From Pelargonium cotyledonis (lineage: Eukaryota; Streptophyta; Magnoliopsida; Geraniales; Geraniaceae), in assembly GCA_036897625.1 (NCBI GenBank), contig JAYMTA010001225.1:1-21080 (forward strand): 21,080 nt of DNA. Direction: 5' to 3'. The position numbers and the translations under genes are program-made. Positions 10,201 through 17,917 of this stretch are shown here, one piece after another. Below the pieces are notes generated by a model. The model was not told the DNA's origin and searched no databases. It saw only the letters and a program-made list of their open reading frames with translations. How positions within the stretch are numbered: position 1 is the first letter of the stretch; each line of letters begins with the position of its first letter.

Positions 10201-12515
10201 CGAATTGATATGTTTGTGGGTATGATTTAGTTGTATGTTAGATTATGTAGTTTGATTAGGGGAACTTTTGGAAGTATTTCCTCCATTAAGAGGTACAATG
10301 GTTGTGTAGGCCTTGCAAAATATGGTGAAGCTTGTGCATATCTAAAGCTTGTTTCACTCGTGGTCTTTGTTTCATTGAATACAATGTAGTTTTTATGAAA
10401 AAAGACTGATTACATTTTTGTTTTGTTTTGTTTTTTCTCTGCTAAATAAGACTCAATCACGAACCTCAAAAAGAATTAAACCAATATCTAGGGCTTGTTT
10501 GGCAAGTGTACTTGAAAAGTAGGAGGAGGTAATAGGAGCTGTAAGACAATAAACGGTTTGTCCAGCAAACCTAAAACTGGAAGGAGTTTGATGATGTTGT
10601 TTGTTTGGCTAAAAAATACTGGAAGTGGGTATGCATTTATGAAATGATCAAAATGGACCTGAGATTAAACATGCCATGTGTGGGGCTGTTCATAGTTGAT
10701 TGTTGGGATCCACATCCATTTAACATGTTATTTTCTTTCATTCCAATTTTTCAGATAACAGATGCCTGTTCAGTGTGTTTTGAGCAGCGCACAGTTTTCA
10801 CTCAGCAGGTTTTGGCAAAGGCCTTGAACCAGATGGTATGCAACCATCATATACATTTGGTGTTGATATTTATCTAGTTCTTTCTAGTAATTTCTTCCCT
10901 TCTCAACATTTTGTGTTGATATTTATCTATTCTCTCTAGTAATTTCTTCTCTTTCAGGTGGATCAAACTCCCTTGCCACTACTATTTATGAGATCAGTGA
11001 TTCAGGCAATAGATGCTTTTCCTACACTGGTAAATGTTCTTCAGGTTCCATCTGTATGACTGAACTTTGTTCTCATAACTGTGATGATACACGATTGTTT
11101 CATGGACTGGTTTCCTTTTAGTGTATCTGCTAATTGAGGCAGTTAAACTTATCAGACTTAGAATGTAAGGGCTTATTTAGTTGTATAGTATTTCATGGAC
11201 TTAGAATGTAATAGTGTGTGTGTATATGAGAAACATTATACTAAAAGTAAAAAGAAATTAGTATTATATATTTTTAATTTTTTATAGAATTAACTGAAAT
11301 AAAATAATATTATTCATTTGGGTCAAACCTGAACCCGGGATGATCCACAACATACCAAAGGATTATTAGGAGTACCGAACTGGAATCAATCGGTCCCCGA
11401 GTCGGGTCTCCGGTTAGGTCTAATTTTGTACACCCCTAACTACAAGTAATTGTAAACTTTCCAATTGAGAAACAAAAATGCAAGTATTTTTGTCTTGGAA
11501 AGTTCAACAACAAAAAAAGAGAGTAAAAGAATGATAAAATATAAAAAATGAATCTAATTATATATGTTTAATAAACTTCTTAAGTTTTCAGTAGATAATG
11601 AAAACTGAAAATTCTTTTCCATAACTAAACATGTTCCAAGTTTTCTTCGTTTCCTAACTCAAGTATCCAAATTAAACAGCTATGTTTTTGGAGTTTATTG
11701 GCTTCTTTTGCCAAAGTTAATCTTGCACTGTTTGCATTTGTATGAAAGTTTGCATATGAAGTTTGAAAACTCTGGAAAAAAATTGACTGATATTTGTGAA
11801 TATGATTCCTTTTTTCTTTATTTCAGGTGGATTTTGTTATGGAGATACTCTCCAAACTTGTCAGTAGACAGGTACGCCGACGGACTTTACAATTGGGATC
11901 TTCTGAAAATTTTGAAGGCCTATATTTTTAGTTACTACTAAGGATGAATGATTCTTATCCTTGTGTCAAATGCAGGTGTGGAGAATGCCCAAGTTGTGGG
12001 TTGGGTTCTTGAAATGTATGTCTCAGACACAACCGCACTCTTTCCGTGTATTATTACAGGTATTGTATGTTCTATTATACATGTTCCATGTAACATGTAG
12101 CTTACCCTTGCCTTTGTTGGTACTCACGTGTATACATTCTTTTCCTATTTCCTGCTTGCAGCTGCCCCCTCCGCAGCTTGAAAGTGCTCTGAATAGGCAT
12201 GCCAACCTACGAGGTTCACTTGCTGCATATGCCAGCCAACCCAGTGTAAAAGCTTCATTGCCTAGGTACGTACGGGTCTCTTGAATTTCAGCAATCATTC
12301 ACCCTAATAAGCCAAATCTATTTGTGGGGCTTTGTTAGTGCCTCCACTTCGGATTGCAGGTCCTTGTGTCTTTAATGCGCTGTTTGTGCATTTTATGCAG
12401 AGCGACACTTGCAGTTCTTGGCCTTGCAAATGACACCCAGACTCAGCAATCACATCCCCCGCCTTTGCATACTCCAGATACAAGTTCTTCTGTTCATGGT
12501 ACAACGTTAACCTGA
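689..12515 (+). CDS. SYMPK (plant ESP4/SYM family): Symplekin, scaffold of the pre-mRNA cleavage/polyadenylation complex (5' partial, 22 exons)
   Basis: Symplekin (yeast Pta1) is the nuclear scaffold joining CPSF and CstF during mRNA 3'-end cleavage and polyadenylation; an Arabidopsis member, ESP4, was found through enhanced RNA silencing. Exons by my reading: 689-863, 1163-1291, 1398-1994, 2157-2804, 3734-3802, 3984-4097, 4173-4418, 5324-5371, 5491-5637, 6747-6896, 6999-7061, 7477-7587, 7702-7785, 7870-7917, 8586-8660, 9832-9927, 10755-10835, 10958-11029, 11827-11871, 11976-12059, 12162-12265, 12401-12515. They join in one frame into 1,099 residues with stop TGA at 12513-12515. All introns are GT-AG and phase 0 except three: the one before 689 and the last are phase 2, and intron 9928-10754 starts with GC. 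Segments in order: end of the N-terminal helical-repeat region (residues 1-101), a Ser/Pro/Thr-rich low-complexity linker with three DPRR units (about 102-480), helical repeats, then the conserved C-terminal domain. The start codon is outside the window. Exon edges are inferred from family similarity and splice consensus, without cDNA. Orthology to ESP4 or its paralogue is not settled. Confidence 0.93.
1398..2804 (+). other. Low-complexity linker of symplekin with triple DPRR motif across an intron
   Basis: Exons 1398-1994 and 2157-2804 are by far the largest and code residues 102-516. The first is rich in Ser, Thr, Pro and Ala and ends in DPRR (297-300); the second opens with DPRRLDPRRV (301-310), giving three DPRR units interrupted only by the 162-bp phase-0 intron 1995-2156. 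The following part is acidic and serine-rich, then the fold resumes at about residue 485 (LPLYVELSEEEQRNARN). The linker is probably disordered; the arginine-rich units could contact RNA or a partner, which is inference. Confidence 0.75.
4693..5173 (+). mobile_element. TRIM (terminal-repeat retrotransposon in miniature) in a symplekin intron
   Basis: This 481-bp non-coding LTR element sits in the intron between exons 4173-4418 and 5324-5371, in the gene's sense orientation. The left LTR is 4693-4844 (about 152 bp) and the right LTR 5061-5173 (about 113 bp); both start TGTTGAAGTGG and end TAACA. Directly after the left LTR, 4845-4856 reads TGGTATCAGAGC, a primer-binding site complementary to the 3' end of initiator tRNA-Met. 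A polypurine tract lies at 5052-5060. The 5-bp target duplication TGTGT flanks it (4688-4692 and 5174-5178). The LTRs agree at roughly four-fifths of aligned positions by eye and differ in length, so the insertion is old. It has no coding capacity, as is normal for TRIMs, and depends on other elements for movement. Confidence 0.88.
6277..6504 (-). mobile_element. LTR/TRIM-like fragment, minus strand, with palindromic LTR
   Basis: Positions 6298-6504 form an LTR-like unit (TG...CA ends, 207 bp). Read on the minus strand it is followed at 6297-6277 by TGGTATCAAAGTCTGG, which resembles an initiator-tRNA-Met primer-binding site. The unit is almost one large inverted repeat: a left arm of about 87 bases from 6298 pairs with a right arm ending at 6504 at about 80% identity by eye, leaving a centre of roughly 30 bases. 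I found no second LTR in the rest of the intron (5638-6746) and no clear target duplication, so only one end of an element remains. The primer-site similarity could be partly chance; the inverted repeat is certain. Confidence 0.65.
8867..9592 (-). mobile_element. 5'-truncated L1-type LINE fragment with RNase H-like coding remnant
   Basis: A 726-bp insertion on the minus strand within intron 8661-9831. Flanking direct repeats of 16 bp with one mismatch, TCAACCTTAGACAGTT (8851-8866) and TCAACTTTAGACAGTT (9593-9608), are the size expected from target-primed reverse transcription. The run of T at about 8873-8892 is the poly(A) tail read from the other strand. Minus-strand translation near 9350-9390 gives AVREALSWIKDNGWSCV and near 8923-9020 gives RSANVVAHRATRAS followed by a CISCFEY tail. 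Both resemble the C-terminal RNase H-like domain of plant L1 LINEs, but they are separated by an in-frame stop and rearranged sequence, so it is a dead fragment. No reverse transcriptase region is present. The part at about 9400-9540 is GC-rich with a 34-bp near-tandem duplication that I cannot assign. Confidence 0.78.
9099..9322. repeat. Imperfect direct duplication inside the LINE fragment
   Basis: About 75-85 bp beginning near 9105 recurs 138 bp further on near 9243. Shared blocks are ACCATAA...ATATGGCACC (9114-9132 and 9252-9270), CGAGATCC (9145-9152 and 9283-9290) and CTTGTTTG followed by AAACAC. The copies differ by many substitutions. The duplication lies between the two RNase H-like patches and partly explains why they are not continuous. 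Confidence 0.7.
9928..10754 (+). other. GC-AG intron of the symplekin gene
   Basis: The exon must end with the codons for LPLKK and the next must start with ITDACS, since these are adjacent in the family. The only junction that does this without shifting frame is AAG|GCATGT at 9927/9928 and TTTTTCAG|ATAACA at 10754/10755. The donor is GC, a minor class served by the normal spliceosome. The 827-bp intron also holds a T-rich microsatellite near 10415-10436 and a stretch with GCTTGTTTGGCAAG near 10494. Confidence 0.82.
10490..10720. other. Possible decayed hAT-type MITE in the GC-AG intron
   Basis: The motif AGGGCTTGTTTGGCAAG near 10491 is typical of the ends of non-autonomous hAT elements in plants, and GTTTGTTTGGCTAA recurs near 10599. 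No matching inverted end and no 8-bp target duplication were found, so this is only a family resemblance in a noncoding stretch. Confidence 0.2.
10861..10957 (+). repeat. Tandem duplication running up to a 3' splice site
   Basis: Two neighbouring copies, 10861-10913 and 10914-10957, share TGTTGATATTTATCTA, TCTAGTAATTTCTTC and a pyrimidine-rich end. They fill most of the 122-bp intron 10836-10957. Only the second copy ends in CTTTCAG, the acceptor used to keep the symplekin frame. Confidence 0.8.
11030..11826 (+). other. Long intron with transposon-like remnants and a hairpin
   Basis: This 797-bp intron separates exons 10958-11029 and 11827-11871. ACTTAGAATGTAA occurs twice (11156-11168 and 11199-11211). 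The stretch at 11325-11445, ending GTACACCCCTAACTAC, has the look of a dispersed plant repeat. At 11455-11504 an inverted repeat, AACTTTCCAA paired with TTGGAAAGTT, encloses a second paired segment (ACAAAAAT/ATTTTTGT), giving a hairpin of about 50 nt. GGGCTTATTTAGTTG near 11169 and AACTAAACATGTTCC near 11624 could be worn inverted ends of a MITE, but no target duplication supports this. Confidence 0.4.
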
Positions 12516-13200
12516 TAATAATCAGATCTCGTGGGATTATAGTACTGGATAATATGTCAACAGATCATGATAAACCAATGAGGAGTTGACATTCCTACAC
12601 TCCTTGGAAAGATGATTGGAGATTGGGATCTCATAATTTTTTCTGGTGGATCAAGGATGAAAAAAATCAAGTCTTTACCTACAGAACAGCAAGCAAAGGA
12701 ACCACCATTCAAGGAAAAAGATCTTCCTCAACTGAAAGATGATCCTTGGAGTGTAACATGGTTTTGATTATTATTATTTTTTTTAATGAAGAATTGGGTG
12801 TTTCTGTTCTTTCGAATTTTGGCTTCATCCTAGTCTGTAATTAAGTGCATAGCTGGTACGAAAAGAAGAAGATTGTAGGAAATCAGATGACAGAGGAAAT
12901 TGTGTCATTTGAAGATATGGTGTAGGAAGGAATAGGAGAGATCCATAACAAATTTTGAATGGGGAGCCTCTGATGTTCATATATAGGCCATGGTACCATC
13001 ATGTAATGTTAGTACTTTGATATAATACCACTATTTTGTCATGTCATGATTGTGATTTGGGAATGGGAACCAGAATCAAGATTGGGAATGAGTTTCACAA
13101 TCAAAAAGTCATTGAACAAACTTAAAAGAATGTTAATGTCACTCATTCTCAATAAAAGTTAGGAAGTGGATTCTTGTATGTATCTAAATACATGTATATT
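12516..13200 (+). other. 3' UTR and downstream flank of the symplekin gene
   Basis: Noncoding AT-rich sequence after the stop. A near-upstream element variant AATGAA lies at about 12785 behind a U-rich run, so polyadenylation near 12810-12840 is plausible; a standard AATAAA appears only at about 13152. GATTGTGA (13048-13055) and TCACAATC (13095-13102) form a short inverted repeat around TTGGGAATGGGAA, which recalls MITE sequence but is too short to name. The real poly(A) site cannot be fixed from sequence. Confidence 0.35.
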
Positions 13201-14160
13201 GTATGTAGACATATGTAACACATTCTTAACCGGAAAATCTCTCTCTAAATTTGACTAGGTCTCCCATCTTAGCCTCTTTCAATGCAGGGGGTATGCATAG
13301 TTGTACATGGTAAATGTTATAATTTAGATGCCATAAATCAATGTAGGTCTTTAGTTTTTTGAAAAAAAAAAGAAAATATTTGGATATAAACTCAAGTGAC
13401 TTGTAATCCTATTTGCAAGTAACTACCCGTACAAACAGAAGCTTCTCTCTATGTACTATCCTTCCTATTTCACCTAGGAGCTGGACTAACCTTTTTTACT
13501 TGTTAATTTCAGAATCAATGCGACCAAGTTTAGAAGTATTACTTTACAGTTTTTCACTTTCACAATGTAAAGAGCCATTGGTATGCTACTACAAGGACAG
13601 GTCTAAAGTAGCCATGATCTGAGGTTTCATTTGAATTTACATTACACATAGCTTGCACCTTCAGTTTTGCCAGCTATTTTCTAGCAATCCATTCATATAT
13701 TCCACTATATATGGAACGATCAATTTTTTTTCTCTTCTCCAAAGTCCTTTTTCAATTTGGCCACAAGCGACCTTTGCATGATTCTTGACACATGCCTATA
13801 TCACATAACAAGGTATGGAACCACATACTCAGCCAAAGCACAAAAGTTGCTACCCATTTAGAGTGCTTGAGCTTGTATGCAAGTTTACCTAAACATTACC
13901 TAATTAGTCCCCTAAAATCAACACTAGAACTCTACATCAAAACAACGAAATTCCCTTTCTGTGAAAGAATATCATGCAGAAACATTTCTACAAACAAAAC
14001 CGGAACCCCTCTGTCATCTGGGAGCGCAGCTTCAAGATGAAAATTCAAAAAATATCTGCTCAGGAAGAACCACCAACAAGGACGGAACTGTCAAATCAGA
14101 AAACCAAGAGTGAGAGCATTTCCCTTACAAGTCAAAAGTTCTTCCTATAAACAAGTCCTT
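13200..14160. other. Intergenic stretch between two convergent genes
   Basis: No reading frame here resembles a known protein and no RNA gene is visible. It separates the 3' ends of the symplekin gene (+) and the xylosyltransferase gene (-). Part of the right side may belong to a longer 3' UTR of the latter. Confidence 0.5.
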
Positions 14161-14173
14161 TGAGTATAAAACT

Positions 14174-14227
14174 TTATTTGCTTTCCATTTAGGCAAAACT
14201 TTACTTGTTGGGCAGCAAAACTTTATT
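14174..14227 (-). terminator. Polyadenylation signals of the IRX9H gene
   Basis: Read on the minus strand, AATAAA occurs at 14227-14222 and again at 14179-14174, about 115 and 160 nt after the stop codon. Both lie in the repeated context (A)ATAAAGTTTT, with a third near copy (GTAAAGTTTT) between them at about 14205-14195. Cleavage would be expected 10-30 nt further on, near 14200 or 14150. Having two signals suggests alternative poly(A) sites. Confidence 0.6.
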
Positions 14228-14340
14228 ACTGAGAGTTGTTGTTGTATCTTTATATCAATGTTAAAAATGTACGCATGAACAACCTCAAATTCATACTTGT
14301 CTAAGATTCTCAGCATCAAAATTGTTGGGCAAGAGTTCCA

Positions 14341-17300
14341 TCATTTAATGGGGAGAACAGCGTCAAGGTTCTTTTGAAGGAGCCATCCACCAGGATAGAA
14401 TATATTCCGAGATTCCAGATGAATATGCCAGTTCATAACTCTCGAGCACCCAATTGGTGTACCTTCCATTTGACTTTCATCTTCCACTACTTGCTCTATA
14501 AATGTAGTTTCCTGAAAAGATTAAAAAAAAGAAAAAAAAAAAAAAAAGAAAAGGAAAACACAATGATCTTAGCAACGCGGAAACCTCAAATTACATGTAA
14601 AGAAACCTCTTGAAAAGGCAGGAGTTAGGCATACTTGGAAACCCTCTTTCACTGAGTCCAGTTGTCGTATCGGGGTAGAAGTGGGGCGTCGCCATCGCTT
14701 TGGGTCCCACAAGATGGTGCTATTGAAAGCAAATCCAGACATATCAACATGAAACCTACGAAGCCTCTTACTTTTCTCGTTAGTGTGCCACCCAATCACT
14801 TGACTTCCGTTACATACTGGACCTTCCAATATTGCCTTATTTTTGCTTTGTGCAAGCATAGCAACAGGCCAAGTGCCAAAACGGCTGCAAAAGAAGAAAA
14901 CGCCGATTAGAATCTAAAAAAGAAAGCGTGATTGGGGAGGCAAACAATTCAAAAAGAGAGATTAATCTTTGAACATAATGGATCTTTTCAAATTATGTCT
15001 AAAGACAAATAGTACTTCAGAATCTAATCTGTTACAGAGCAATTGTCCAAAATAATAATATAAACAATTATCCATTACAGAAATGTGACCTAAAATCTAT
15101 CCACATACATTTTATACATTTCATGGTATCTTCAGCTTATACTCTACATTTAAAATTATGCAGCAAGTGAACAGAACAAACAAAAACAAGGCAAAAAGTG
15201 GATAGAAAACTAAAATATATCAGACATCAATCTACTGATATATCAAGGACAGATGACGTGAGTTAGTGACAATATAGACTTGTCAATCACGTCAGCCTAA
15301 ACTATTCCCATATATTAAGGAAAGTAGATGGGAAATATTTGGCAGGAAATGTTTTCCATTGATTTGATATCCATTAGCACCTAAAAGGTATGAAAAAGAA
15401 GAAAAATATAGGGATAATATTTCCTGCACGGACTCATTTTTATTTCACTCCAAAGGTGGAGAAAGTCAGAAAGGGAGCGAAATTGTGCATCTGTAGATTT
15501 AACTCTTTGAAAATCCAAAATGGGCAACAAAACATTTCATATTTTGCATTGAGAGGTAGGGTATAATACTAATATAGCAAATATAACAGTTGGACAAAAT
15601 ATAGTTTGCTTAATTGCTTTCTTTTTCCACACATCCATCCAAACAAGGGAAAACTTTCATTTCATATTTTGCGTTGAGAGGTAGGGTATTATACTAAGAT
15701 AGCAAATATAACCGTCGGACAAAATATAATTCGCTTAATTTCTTTCTTTTTCCACACATCCGTCCAAACAAGGGAAAACTTTCATTTCATATTTTGCGTT
15801 GAGAGGTAGGGTATAATACTAATTTAGCAAATATAACCGTCGGACAAAATATAGTTCGCTTAATTTCTATCTTTTTCCACACATCCGTCCAAACAAAGGA
15901 AAACTTCCATTTTCGGCCCTATACTATCCTAGGCTTCCCTCATCTTACAAGCCCTTTCCACTAACTTCCCAATTAAAGAGTTAAAATAACTGTTTCAAAA
16001 AAAATTATTGGTGCAGACACAAGTTGATTACAGTCAGAACAGATTGAATAAAGATGCAGATTGTTGTGACCAACAATCAGGAAATGCATGCCAACTATAC
16101 GCCTCGGGTTCATAATTGTACTAGCACTGTATGATCAATTGAAATGATACACAAATATCATTAGCATTAAATTACCTTGGAATATAATCAATGCAAAATC
16201 AAAGCAATAACAGGATATGCCATGCAAATTAAGCAAACCGGGACAGGCTGTAAGCAGATATAATCAGCAAGCAAAAGGCGCCATGTTTATGCAGTTTGGA
16301 GACAACATATAGCCAATAGTAAAGGAAAAGCTTATGCAAATCAAATCTCGTATATGCATAGTCCAATGCCTATTCCTGAAAGCATTAACAACAACAGATT
16401 TTCTTTTTTGTACCCGCACACTGGAACATACCAAACCAAACAAGGAGCACAGCAGAACAAAATCAAACAGAGAAACCAAGGTACAACAATAGATTAAGAT
16501 GGTCTAGAGCTAAGAATGATTAGCCAAACATGGATAATAAGAAAATTAATGCCAGAAAATTTCATAAATTGAAGCTAAAATACCTAATTCCTCTCAAGCT
16601 CTCAAACAAGTCGAGTGAGTAGATGTTATCATCATCAGCGAAGTAGACAATACCATCAAGGCCGTGACGCTCAATATGCTCCAAAGCCGTGTTCCTCTGG
16701 TGAACACCTCTGTCTTTCACGTTGGTCAAGTTCTTTGTACACACCAAATGCCTATACATCATCCCAGTCTTCCTCAACACCTCTGCCGTCTCCATTGAAG
16801 CGGAATTCATCTCAACCACTATCCACAGCAGTGGCGGCGGAACCAGCCTCAGTACCTGCGCCATTCTGTTCAGGAAATACGCCTGCAGCGCCCGATTATA
16901 AGTCGGCGTCACCACAATCAGCTGCTTCTTCGGCACGAAATCGAACCTCTCCTTCACTCTCGATTCCTTCTCCACACCCAAGCTCACCATATCAACGAAG
17001 AAATCGTCTCGCCTAGCCCCCTGATCGGTGTCGTTCCCCTCCGATTGCGCATTGACGAGCTGCGGCTTGATCTCGAACGAGAAATCCTGGCTCCGGATAT
17101 CGTCCACATGCCAAAACGGCATCATACCGACCAGGAAACCTACAAAGAAAAAGATCAGGTACCGATTCGACGACCGCCTCCATCCTTTCCTCGAGTGCTT
17201 CTGCGATAACATCCCGGCGACGAACCTTCGGACTCGATCCACAAAATCACCTAACGCTGCCGGCGCCGGAGAAGAGTACTTGTCGTAGGGAAACAGCTTG

Positions 17301-17392
17301 CTCGATGGCGAAGAAACAGGCAACATAGCCCCTCCGTTTTGGTAGGTCCGGTCGTGGTGAGCGGGGGAGAGAGTTCTCCGGATGGACGCCAT
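14341..17392 (-). CDS. IRX9H: Xylan beta-1,4-xylosyltransferase IRX9H-like, glycosyltransferase family 43
   Basis: Three exons on the minus strand, 17392-16584, 14884-14635 and 14511-14341, join to 409 residues, close to the usual length. GT43 proteins of the IRX9/IRX14 groups act in the Golgi, with IRX10-type proteins, to extend the beta-1,4-xylan backbone. The start [10 protein letters not shown] is the known IRX9H-type N-terminus. A basic cytosolic tail is followed by one membrane anchor (about 78-94, [17 protein letters not shown]), so a type II Golgi protein. GT43 marks: TPTYNR (162-167), the metal-binding DDD (253-255) in [16 protein letters not shown] (275-280), HVDMSGFAF (315-323, with D317), QETTFIEQ (353-360) and CSRVMNWH (375-382). 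By recalled alignment with mammalian GT43 enzymes, E354 is the likely catalytic base; its codon opens exon 3. Possible N-glycosylation sites are at N120 and N221. Intron 1 is 1,699 bp (phase 2), intron 2 is 123 bp (phase 0). All key residues are present. Residual doubt is only IRX9H versus IRX9. Confidence 0.95.
14512..14634 (-). other. Intron 2 of IRX9H with very long polypyrimidine tract
   Basis: On the minus strand this short intron runs from GTATGC to TTTTCAG. Just before the acceptor lies a nearly pure T/C tract of about 40 bases (14520-14560), seen on the plus strand as an A-rich run with few G. It should make a strong acceptor and is also a likely site of length variation. Confidence 0.8.
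15214..15294. repeat. Two adjacent inverted repeats in IRX9H intron 1
   Basis: ATATATCAG at 15215-15223 pairs with CTGATATAT at 15235-15243, an 11-base loop between. Then TGACGTGA at 15254-15261 pairs with TCACGTCA at 15287-15294, with further pairing of TGACA/TGTCA inside. TGACGT is the core of bZIP (TGA/C-box) sites, so the second repeat carries two opposed sites. Whether they work or are left from a small transposon is unknown. Confidence 0.6.
15535..15909. repeat. Three tandem copies of a 125-bp unit in IRX9H intron 1
   Basis: Copies start at 15535, 15660 and 15785, each with TTTCATATTTTGC, exactly 125 bp apart. They share GAGAGGTAGGGTAT, AGCAAATATAAC, GGACAAAATATA and CTTTTTCCACACATCC. 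Copies 2 and 3 are almost identical; copy 1 is more diverged. Five CpG sites of copies 2 and 3 are absent in copy 1, four of them as TG or CA. The copies have no coding capacity that I can see. Confidence 0.95.
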
Positions 17393-17650
17393 TGCCAAAC
17401 AAGTCGAAGAGAATGACAGTATCAGTACCACTACATGATCCAGGCACAGAACCGGAGATCGAGCGAGATCAAAAACCCTAGAAATGATCCGACCAGAGGC
17501 AGAGAGTCTGAGCGGAAGAGAAAAGCACTACAGAGACCGATTGGTCCGGAGCGATAGCCGGTTTTGAGTATCGCCGTTTGTTTTTTTATTTTATTTATTT
17601 ATTTTACCGCGGCGTGAGCGTGAGCGTGAGCGTGAGAGTGAGAGTGGCCA
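17393..17650 (-). promoter_or_regulatory. 5' leader of IRX9H with hexamer repeat and minimal uORF
   Basis: The leader runs from a start site estimated near 17650 to the ATG at 17392, which sits in a good plant context (GGCAATGGC). It opens with a CT-rich tract built of four TCACGC units on the minus strand (17612-17646). The only upstream AUG is at 17436-17434 and is followed at once by the stop TAG (17433-17431), 38 nt before the main start. No other upstream AUG is present. The start site itself is inferred from the TATA box. Confidence 0.65.
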
Positions 17651-17674
17651 GCTCTGCCTTTCTCTAACCGTTTC

Positions 17675-17693
17675 TTTTTATATATGACACGTG
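17675..17693 (-). promoter_or_regulatory. IRX9H core promoter: TATA box beside an ABRE/G-box
   Basis: On the minus strand TATATAAAAA (17684-17675) is a good TATA box about 290 bp upstream of the start codon. Immediately upstream is CACGTG (17693-17688) in the setting GCCACGTGTC, which fits both a G-box and an ABA-response element bound by bZIP or bHLH factors. Spacing between the two is only three bases. Function is inferred from motif and position. Confidence 0.65.
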
Positions 17694-17740
17694 GCGAGTA
17701 GTGGGGACGGTAGTACGAATCTATGGTAATTTCCTGGGGA

Positions 17741-17868
17741 GGTTGTGGTTGTGGTTGTGGTTGAGGTTGAGGGAAAAGGATTTGACAATGATTTCATGAT
17801 TGAATGTTTTTTCTCTTTGCAGCACAATATGGATTCGGGTTGAGCATTTGCATTTGCATTTGCAATTG
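17741..17868. repeat. Short hexanucleotide microsatellites upstream of IRX9H
   Basis: GGTTGT repeats with drift to GGTTGA occupy 17741-17773, and TTTGCA units (three and a part) occupy 17844-17868. Together with the GTGAGC run in the leader they make three different hexamer arrays within 260 bp. Confidence 0.8.
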
Positions 17869-17917
17869 TGAGAGTAATGTTACAATGTAACTTTGATACC
17901 TTTTGGTTTATGATATT

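Larger units (their letters stand above)
8586..12265 (+). other. Symplekin C-terminal domain exons (Symplekin_C family)
   Basis: Exons 8586-8660 to 12162-12265 code residues 877-1061, the best-conserved part of the protein. Recognisable blocks are LPIFPRLVNLPLDKFQ, LTPAEVLVAIHDI, ITDACSVCFEQRTVFTQQVL, TPLPLLFMRSVIQAIDAFP, FVMEILSKLVSRQVWRMPK and PHSFRVLLQLPPPQLES. The same blocks occur in order in animal symplekin (for example PRLVKL, LTPAELLVALH, SPLPMLLMRTVIQ, VWKYPKVWEGFIKC). In animals this domain joins the core cleavage factor with CPSF73 and CPSF100. It is unbroken here and supports an active gene. Confidence 0.9.

Noticed and set aside
11169-11637. MITE with ends GGGCTTATTTAGTTG and AACTAAACATGTTCC
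   Set aside because: The inverted ends match poorly and no target duplication flanks them.
13792-14040. Small open frame between the two genes
   Set aside because: No similarity, no promoter or leader signals, and it overlaps the presumed 3' flank of IRX9H.
16615-17016. Open frame on the plus strand opposite IRX9H exon 1
   Set aside because: It lies antisense to well-conserved GT43 coding sequence and has a Ser/Pro-rich translation unlike any known protein.
17393-17431. Possible 13-residue N-terminal extension of IRX9H
   Set aside because: The frame is open upstream but has no ATG, only [13 protein letters not shown] is the known start of this family.
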